In this document: positions 6,259 through 10,219 of the stretch, one piece after another | How positions within the stretch are numbered: the first letter of the stretch is position 1 | Layout: each line of letters begins with the position of its first letter | NCBI GenBank assembly: GCA_034658975.1 | Contig: JAYEGJ010000082.1 | Location: 1 to 10,219 of the forward strand | DNA: 10,219 nucleotides | DNA from: SZUA-217 sp034658975 | GTDB lineage: Bacteria > Actinomycetota > Acidimicrobiia > Spongiisociales > ZC4RG35 | Direction: 5' to 3' | Translations under genes and position numbers: made by a program | Notes under the pieces: generated by a model | Database searches by the model: none | Told to the model about the DNA's origin: nothing | Seen by the model: only the letters and a program-made list of their open reading frames with translations

Positions 6259-6488
6259 AGTTGACCTGTGACGAACTAGACGTTCTGCTGCCCGAATTCC
6301 TCGACGGAACGCTCACCCAGGACCAGGAAGGGGCGGCCGCAGAACATCTCGCGACGTGTGACCAGTGCCGTCTCCAGGTGTCCGAGCTCGAGGGTGTAGG
6401 AGACCTCTATCGCCGGCATGGAAAACTGACCCTCCCCGACGACGCCCGCCAGCGAATCAGAAACGCTCTCGGGGTCGACAAGGAGTAG
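6255..6488 (+). CDS. Zinc-finger anti-sigma factor (zf-HC2/ZAS type)
   Basis: This 77-residue soluble protein has the ZAS signature H31-x3-C35-x2-C38 in EHLATCDQCR. It is preceded by the helix CDELDVLLPEFLDGTLTQDQ, typical of putative zinc-finger anti-sigma domains. A fourth potential ligand, Cys5, is present. There is no membrane helix, unlike anti-sigmas that read envelope stress across the membrane; this resembles soluble RsrA/ChrR-type proteins. Proteins of this class bind the ECF partner and release it when a signal alters the zinc site. The ATG overlaps the sigma stop by 4 bases, giving near 1:1 production. Possible inputs are thiol oxidation, with the thioredoxin-like protein two genes upstream as reductant. 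That is inference. Confidence 0.92.
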   Translation: MKLTCDELDVLLPEFLDGTLTQDQEGAAAEHLATCDQCRLQVSELEGVGDLYRRHGKLTLPDDARQRIRNALGVDKE

Positions 6489-6493
6489 ATCGA

Positions 6494-6506
6494 CAGGCGA
6501 TGCCTG
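6494..6506. terminator. Short hairpin between convergent anti-sigma and pyrB genes
   Basis: CAGGC-GAT-GCCTG forms a perfect 5-bp stem with a three-base loop. It fills the centre of the 22-base gap between the two converging stop codons. No T-run follows on either side. It could mark a weak bidirectional end, but a hairpin this short is easily accidental. Confidence 0.25.
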
Positions 6507-6510
6507 GCGT

Positions 6511-7488
6511 TCAGGCCCGGCCCAGAACCAGGGCCAGCAGTGCCATCCTCACGTACATGCCGTATTCCATCTGGCGGAAGTAGGCCGCACGCGGGTCACT
6601 GTCGAACTCCTCGGCAATCTCGCCGACACGGGGCAGCGGATGCATCACGATCATGTTGTCCTTGGCAGCAGACATGGTCTCACTGGTGATGACGTATGAG
6701 TCCTTGACCGCGTCGTAGTCAGCCTCTTCGTCGAACCGCTCCTTCTGGATTCGGGTGACATAGAGCACGTCGGTATCAGGCAGCACCGACTCGAGATCGG
6801 TGGTCTCGGTCTGCCCGATCCCCTTGGCCTCGACCTCCGCCACAAGAGCACTGGGCATGCGCAGGCCCTCCGGCGACACATAGTTGATCTTCAAGTCGTA
6901 GAGAGTCAGGAGACGAGCCAGCGAATGGACCGTGCGCCCGTACTTGAGGTCGCCGAGCATGGTCACGGTGAGCCCATCGAGCTTGCCCATTTCCTCGACG
7001 ATCGTGAAGGCATCCAGCAGCGCTTGAGTCGGATGCTCCCCCGGCCCATCACCGGCGTTGATGACGGGCTTGGCTGCGGCATCGGCCGCTTCCGCCGCCG
7101 AGCCCTGCTCAGGGTGACGCAAGACGATCGCATCGGAATACGACTCGAGCGTCTTGACCGTGTCTCGCAGCGACTCGCCTTTAGACACCGACGAGTAGGT
7201 GACGTTGTTGATCTGGATCACCGACCCGCCGAGTCGCTCGATGGCGGCCACAAACGAAGACGATGTCCGGGTCGAGGGCTCGTAGAAGAGATTGGTGAGC
7301 ACCTTGCCCTTCAGCAGGTCAAAAGTGCCGATACGCTCGACCATCCCCCGCATCTCCTTGGCGACGGCGAAGATGGTGTCCAGGTCCCCCCTGTCGAACT
7401 GATTCACCGACAGGATGTCCTCCCCGAAGAAGCGCGGATCGCGCTTCTCGCCAAAGGGCAGGTGCTCGGTGGCTTTCCTCGTGGTCAT
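6511..7488 (-). CDS. pyrB: Aspartate carbamoyltransferase catalytic subunit
   Basis: This enzyme transfers the carbamoyl group of carbamoyl phosphate to L-aspartate, the committed step of pyrimidine synthesis, in the cytoplasm. The product has 325 residues from ATG 7488, chosen because AAAGGA lies about 9 bases upstream; the in-frame TTG 30 bases earlier has no support. Carbamoyl-phosphate site motifs are STRTS at 72-76, SKGES at 102-106 (Lys104), HPEQGS at 125-130 and GDGPGEHPTQ at 146-155. Aspartate-binding residues Arg246 and Gln248 in TRIQKERF and the HPLPRVGEI loop at 283-291 are present; the usual Asp of HPLPRVDEI is Gly here. No regulatory subunit (pyrI) or other pyr gene is visible. 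It lies behind argF in tandem, 119 bases away, apparently with its own promoter. Confidence 0.95.
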   Translation of the reverse strand: MTTRKATEHLPFGEKRDPRFFGEDILSVNQFDRGDLDTIFAVAKEMRGMVERIGTFDLLKGKVLTNLFYEPSTRTSSSFVAAIERLGGSVIQINNVTYSSVSKGESLRDTVKTLESYSDAIVLRHPEQGSAAEAADAAAKPVINAGDGPGEHPTQALLDAFTIVEEMGKLDGLTVTMLGDLKYGRTVHSLARLLTLYDLKINYVSPEGLRMPSALVAEVEAKGIGQTETTDLESVLPDTDVLYVTRIQKERFDEEADYDAVKDSYVITSETMSAAKDNMIVMHPLPRVGEIAEEFDSDPRAAYFRQMEYGMYVRMALLALVLGRA

Positions 7489-7529
7489 CGGGTGGTTCCT
7501 TTCGGGGGGTCGCGTCAAGAAGCGTGCCG

Positions 7530-7556
7530 ATCATATCCGCCCGCAGCAGGGTCCAA
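7530..7556 (-). promoter_or_regulatory. Candidate promoter of pyrB
   Basis: On the minus strand TTGGAC (7556-7551) and TATGAT (7535-7530) resemble -35 and -10 hexamers with a 15-base spacer. This is shorter than the ideal 17, though the overlapping hexamer ATTGGA gives 16. Transcription would start near 7523, leaving a leader of about 35 bases before ATG 7488. No attenuator or PyrR-like structure is evident in that leader. Confidence 0.4.
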
Positions 7557-7607
7557 TCCGGGGCCGATCAGGCATCGACTGCTCGCCCTATCCATTGTTC
7601 GAAGGGC

Positions 7608-8543
7608 TCAGGACCGACCCGTCAGACTCCCCGTGAGAAGGGCAACGAGCATCGCTTGCTCGGTGTGCATCCGATTCTCCGCTTGGACGGCAATGACCGA
7701 CTGTTCGCCGTCGATGACCTCGCCGGTTACCTCGTCGCCGCGATGTGCCGGGAGACAGTGCATGAATATCGCCGAATCCGAAGCGAGTTCCATCATCTCG
7801 GCGGTCACCTGATAGGGGCGAAGCATCGAGCGTCGGGCTTCCTTCTCCTCGTCGGGATCCCCCATCGACAGCCAAACGTCGGTGTAGACGACGTCGGCTC
7901 CTTTCACCGCCTGCATCGGATCATCGGTCAGCTCGATCGACGACCCCAGCTCCGCTGCGACCGGCCAGGCCTCGTCGACTATCGAACGGTCAACGCTCAA
8001 GGACTCCGGCGTGGCAACCACGACATCGATGCCGGCGAGGGCACACCCTTGGATCAGGCTGTGGGCCACGTTGTTACCGGCACCCAGATAGGCGAGACGC
8101 AGGCCTTCGAACGACCCGAATCGATCCCTGATCGTGAGCAGGTCGGCGAGCGTCTGACACGGGTGATGCCTGTCGGTCAGGGCGTTGATCACGGGGATCG
8201 AGGCAGCCGAGGCGAATCTCGCCACATCATCATGGGAGTAGGTCCTGATCACGGCTGCCCGCGCATACCCGGAGACCACCATGGCGGTGTCCTCGATGGT
8301 CTCTCCACGGCCCAACTGCAGCTCGCTCGGGCCGAAGAACTCCGCTTCGCCTCCAAGATGTGCGATCGCCGCGGCGAAAGAGACCCGGGTCCGCGTCGAC
8401 GGCTTGGAGAAATAGCAGAAGACGATGTCGTCCTCGATGAGGTCGTCCCGCTGGTGAGGCGCTTCTCTCGCTTCGACGGCAAGGTCCAACACCGAATCCA
8501 GGTCATCTCTGTTGAGGTCGAAAACCTCCAGGTAATCCTTGAT
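7608..8543 (-). CDS. argF: Ornithine carbamoyltransferase with apparent ATC start
   Basis: This enzyme converts ornithine and carbamoyl phosphate to citrulline (or runs in reverse in arginine/citrulline breakdown). Motifs from residue 1 at 8543: FSKPSTRTR at 45-53 for carbamoyl phosphate, LTDRHHPCQ at 122-130, GAGNNVAHSL at 154-163 (the usual GDGNNV has Ala for Asp), DVWLSMGD at 222-229 for ornithine, and HCLPAHRG at 262-269. From ATC 8543 it has 311 residues, the normal family length, and begins xKDYLEVFDLNRDDLDSVLDL, the expected N-terminal helix. AGGAGGG sits 4 bases before the ATC, and a TAG stop is four codons upstream, so no ATG, GTG or TTG precedes it. The first standard start is GTG 8492, which would delete 17 conserved-looking residues and has no Shine-Dalgarno. 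Whether ATC is real or a changed ATG is open. Other arg genes are not adjacent. Confidence 0.92.
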   Translation of the reverse strand: MKDYLEVFDLNRDDLDSVLDLAVEAREAPHQRDDLIEDDIVFCYFSKPSTRTRVSFAAAIAHLGGEAEFFGPSELQLGRGETIEDTAMVVSGYARAAVIRTYSHDDVARFASAASIPVINALTDRHHPCQTLADLLTIRDRFGSFEGLRLAYLGAGNNVAHSLIQGCALAGIDVVVATPESLSVDRSIVDEAWPVAAELGSSIELTDDPMQAVKGADVVYTDVWLSMGDPDEEKEARRSMLRPYQVTAEMMELASDSAIFMHCLPAHRGDEVTGEVIDGEQSVIAVQAENRMHTEQAMLVALLTGSLTGRS

Positions 8544-8547
8544 GAAA

Positions 8548-8554
8548 CCCTCCT
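8548..8554 (-). promoter_or_regulatory. Strong Shine-Dalgarno pointing to the ATC start of argF
   Basis: AGGAGGG reads on the minus strand from 8554 to 8548, then TTTC, then the ATC codon. Spacing from AGGAGG is 5 bases. No canonical start codon lies in the argF frame within reach of it. Confidence 0.7.
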
Positions 8555-8605
8555 ATTCCGATGGTCTCAGCGTATGAGATGGGCGGCGCAACGACTACGG
8601 GCCGG

Positions 8606-8625
8606 GGTCCCCTGGCCATGGGACC
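8606..8625. promoter_or_regulatory. 20-base near-palindrome between argF and the P-loop synthetase gene
   Basis: The sequence GGTCCC-c-TGGCCA-t-GGGACC equals its reverse complement at 18 of 20 positions. It lies in the 108-base divergent gap, 62 bases from the argF start and 26 bases from ATG 8652. As DNA it is a good dimer-binding operator. As RNA it would be a 6-bp stem with an 8-base loop in the leader of the synthetase gene. It may coordinate both directions. Confidence 0.5.
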
Positions 8626-8651
8626 AAGGTCTCTGGTTGAGAGTGGCTTCG

Positions 8652-10019
8652 ATGAGCGATATTGGCTCCATGGCCCCAGATACCAACAGAATCGTCATCA
8701 TGGGCGCGGGAGGTCGGGACTTCCACAACTTCAACGTTGCCTTCAGGAACGACCCCGAGACCACCGTCGTCGCCTTCACCGCCGCCCAAATACCCGGCAT
8801 CGCCGATCGCACCTACCCGGCTGCTTTGGCCGGAGAGAAGTATCCCGAAGGGATTCCGATCGTCGACGAAGCAAGTCTGCCGGATTTGATCCGACAGGAG
8901 CAGATCGAGCGGGTTGTGTTTGCCTACTCGGACCTCTCACATGAAGAGGTCATGCATAAGGCGTCGCTCGTCCTCGCCAACGGAGCGGACTTCGTCATGC
9001 TCGGCCCGGATCAGACGATGATCCCCAGTCGGAAGCCACTGGTGGCGGTTTGCGCCGTCAGGACCGGCTCTGGCAAGAGCCAGACGAGCCGCTTCATCGG
9101 GAAGATGCTCACAGACGCGGGTCTCAGGGTTTCTCTCATTCGTCATCCGATGCCCTACGGCAATCTCGAGCGCATGCAGATCCAACGATTCGAGACCTTG
9201 GAGGACATCGACGAATCGGACCCCACGATCGAGGAGAGGGAGGAGTACGAGGCACCGGTGCGGGAGGGCCTGTTGATGTGGGCCGGCGTCGATTACGGCG
9301 ACATCCTCCGAGCAGCCGAAGCCGAGTCGGACGTCATCGTCTGGGACGGCGGCAACAACGATTTCCCGTTCTACAAGCCCGACTGGTTCATCACCGTGCT
9401 CGATCCCCTACGACCCGGACACGAACTGATTTATCACCCCGGAGAGGTGAACCTGCGAATGGCGGACATCGTCGTCATCAACAAGGTCGACACCGCCGAC
9501 CCCGACGACGTGATCCGGACCATCAACAACGTGCGGTCGGTCAACCCCAGCGCCACCATCGTGCAGACGGCTTCGCCGGTGACCCTTGAACCCGGGCCCG
9601 ATATCGCCGGAAAGCGGGTCCTCGTGGTGGAAGACGGCCCGACGCTCACCCACGGTGGCATGCCGTTCGGAGCCGGAACCGTGGCGGCGCGAGAGGCCGG
9701 AGTGGCCGAGATCGTCGACCCCAGGCCGTACGCCGTCGGTTCGATCGTTGAAGTACTCGACAAGTACCCGGCGCTGGGCCCGGTGCTTCCTGCCATGGGA
9801 TACGGCGACCAGCAACTCGCCGAGTTGGAGGAGACAATCCGCAATGTTCCATGTGACGTGGTGCTGACCGGAACACCGATCGACATCGGCCGAATCATCG
9901 ACACCGGACACCCGGTCCGACATGCGACCTACAAGTCCGTCGAGGTTGGCGAGCCGAAGCTGTCCGACCTACTCGCCCAGGTTGTCGAAAAGATCGCCCT
10001 CAGCGTCGAATTGGTCTAG
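8652..10019 (+). CDS. Cyclic 2,3-diphosphoglycerate synthetase-family P-loop protein
   Basis: This 455-residue protein is close to the roughly 460 residues of archaeal cyclic 2,3-diphosphoglycerate synthetase, and I assign it to that family from overall pattern. Residues 13-125 form a nucleotide-binding-like alpha/beta domain (RIVIMGAGGRDFHNFN). The P-loop is VRTGSGKSQ at 136-144, slightly off the strict Walker A because Val replaces the first Gly. SLIRHPMPYGNLERM at 161-175 follows. A Walker B-like DVIVWDGGNNDFPF lies at 227-240, and VINKVD at 275-280 resembles a G4 base-specificity motif. The archaeal enzyme closes 2,3-diphosphoglycerate into a cyclic phosphoanhydride using ATP; the substrate of bacterial homologues is uncertain. 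ATG 8652 was chosen because residues encoded further upstream look non-coding; ATG 8670 is possible. It diverges from argF-pyrB, hinting at carbamoyl-phosphate or nitrogen metabolism, by inference. Confidence 0.85.
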   Translation: MSDIGSMAPDTNRIVIMGAGGRDFHNFNVAFRNDPETTVVAFTAAQIPGIADRTYPAALAGEKYPEGIPIVDEASLPDLIRQEQIERVVFAYSDLSHEEVMHKASLVLANGADFVMLGPDQTMIPSRKPLVAVCAVRTGSGKSQTSRFIGKMLTDAGLRVSLIRHPMPYGNLERMQIQRFETLEDIDESDPTIEEREEYEAPVREGLLMWAGVDYGDILRAAEAESDVIVWDGGNNDFPFYKPDWFITVLDPLRPGHELIYHPGEVNLRMADIVVINKVDTADPDDVIRTINNVRSVNPSATIVQTASPVTLEPGPDIAGKRVLVVEDGPTLTHGGMPFGAGTVAAREAGVAEIVDPRPYAVGSIVEVLDKYPALGPVLPAMGYGDQQLAELEETIRNVPCDVVLTGTPIDIGRIIDTGHPVRHATYKSVEVGEPKLSDLLAQVVEKIALSVELV

Positions 10020-10027
10020 CGGCCTTT

Positions 10028-10098
10028 CCTCCCCCTCGAGCGAAGCGAGTCTGGGGGAGGTGGCGCCGAAGGCGACGGAGGGGGTGAAACCGAAGGCC
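10028..10098 (+). repeat. Stem-loop element with repeated GAA triloop mini-hairpins (REP-like; possible terminator)
   Basis: CCTCCCCC (10028-10035) pairs with GGGGGAGG (10053-10060) as a perfect 8-bp stem starting 8 bases after the synthetase stop. Within its loop is GCGAAGC (10040-10046), a sequence known to form an unusually stable DNA mini-hairpin. It is followed by GCCGAAGGC (10066-10073 region) and CCGAAGG (10090-10096), so three GAA-loop hairpins occur in about 60 bases. A further GGAGGGGGT could compete for the CCCCC arm. The layout looks like the short intergenic palindromic elements dispersed in many high-GC genomes; only one copy is in the window, so dispersal is untested. It may also end transcription of the synthetase gene. 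Confidence 0.5.
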
Positions 10099-10143
10099 GA
10101 TCAGGGGAGGTAGCGTATACCGGGCGTACTACCTCAGTTCGTG

Positions 10144-10219
10144 TTAGCCGGCGAGGGCGCGTATCTGGCGTGTGGCCACGAGCAGCGGGTCGAGATCGAC
10201 GCTTCCCTCCTGGGCAAGG
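10144..10219 (-). CDS. 3' end of an unidentified minus-strand gene
   Basis: The minus strand is open from the window edge to TAA at 10146-10144 and gives the C-terminal 24 residues, including GSVDLDPLLVATRQIRALAG. The composition (acidic turn, then an Ala/Leu/Arg helix) looks like genuine protein, and the frame has the G/C-rich third positions expected here. It converges on the synthetase gene, with the stem-loop element between. The fragment is too short to name a family. Confidence 0.5.
   Translation of the reverse strand, partial: LAQEGSVDLDPLLVATRQIRALAG

Noticed and set aside
6925..7812. 295-residue plus-strand open frame
   Set aside because: It is antisense to pyrB and argF, whose motifs are unmistakable; long antisense frames are common in high-GC genomes.
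7524..8651. Open frame continuous with the synthetase gene that would extend it by 376 residues upstream
   Set aside because: It runs antisense through argF, is rich in His, Arg and Gly with no family pattern, and the synthetase family length fits the ATG at 8652.
1..10219. CRISPR array, tRNA or rRNA genes, integrase or transposase genes
   Set aside because: I looked for regularly spaced repeats, tRNA-like cloverleaf ends and recombinase motifs and saw none.

Overview
The window is high in GC, with dense, short-gapped genes on both strands and strong actinobacterial features: G/C-rich third codon positions, likely leaderless starts, and GTG, TTG or rarer start codons. I read it as a chromosomal segment of a high-GC actinobacterium, possibly an environmental lineage such as Acidimicrobiia. 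That placement is inference from style and gene content only. I see no rRNA, tRNA, CRISPR array, transposase or phage gene.

Left part (1-1406). Two minus-strand genes form a small operon: a four-helix, glycine-rich membrane protein (393-773) and a coiled-coil protein (1-384) whose reading frame is broken by what looks like one missing base near 262-267. Divergent from them is a Trp-rich small membrane protein (1008-1406). The 234-base gap between the two directions carries two sites resembling DosR/DevR boxes.

Middle-left (1480-3995). An MFS transporter (minus) and a MalY/PatB-type PLP-dependent C-S lyase (plus) diverge. Between them is a near-perfect 26-base palindrome that overlaps a -10-like box just upstream of an apparently leaderless lyase gene. 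This suggests one repressor site controlling a lyase and its transporter.

Middle (4056-6488). Five co-directional genes follow: a YgaP-like DUF2892 membrane protein, a membrane-anchored thioredoxin-like protein (CPVC), a lipoprotein with an FnIII-like segment and an F5/8 type C domain, an ECF sigma factor, and a zinc-finger (ZAS) anti-sigma factor. The last four are tightly packed and could form a thiol/envelope-sensing module.

Right part (6511-10219). Aspartate carbamoyltransferase (pyrB) and ornithine carbamoyltransferase (argF) lie in tandem on the minus strand. Divergent from argF is a P-loop protein of the cyclic 2,3-diphosphoglycerate synthetase family. argF appears to start at a rare ATC codon behind a perfect Shine-Dalgarno, and a 20-base near-palindrome sits between argF and the P-loop gene. 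The P-loop gene is followed by a G/C-rich stem-loop element containing repeated GAA triloop mini-hairpins, then the 3' end of an unidentified minus-strand gene.

The most interesting candidates are the carbamoyltransferase/P-loop synthetase cluster, the shared lyase/transporter palindrome, the thioredoxin-lipoprotein-ECF-ZAS module, the ATC start and the single-base frameshift.
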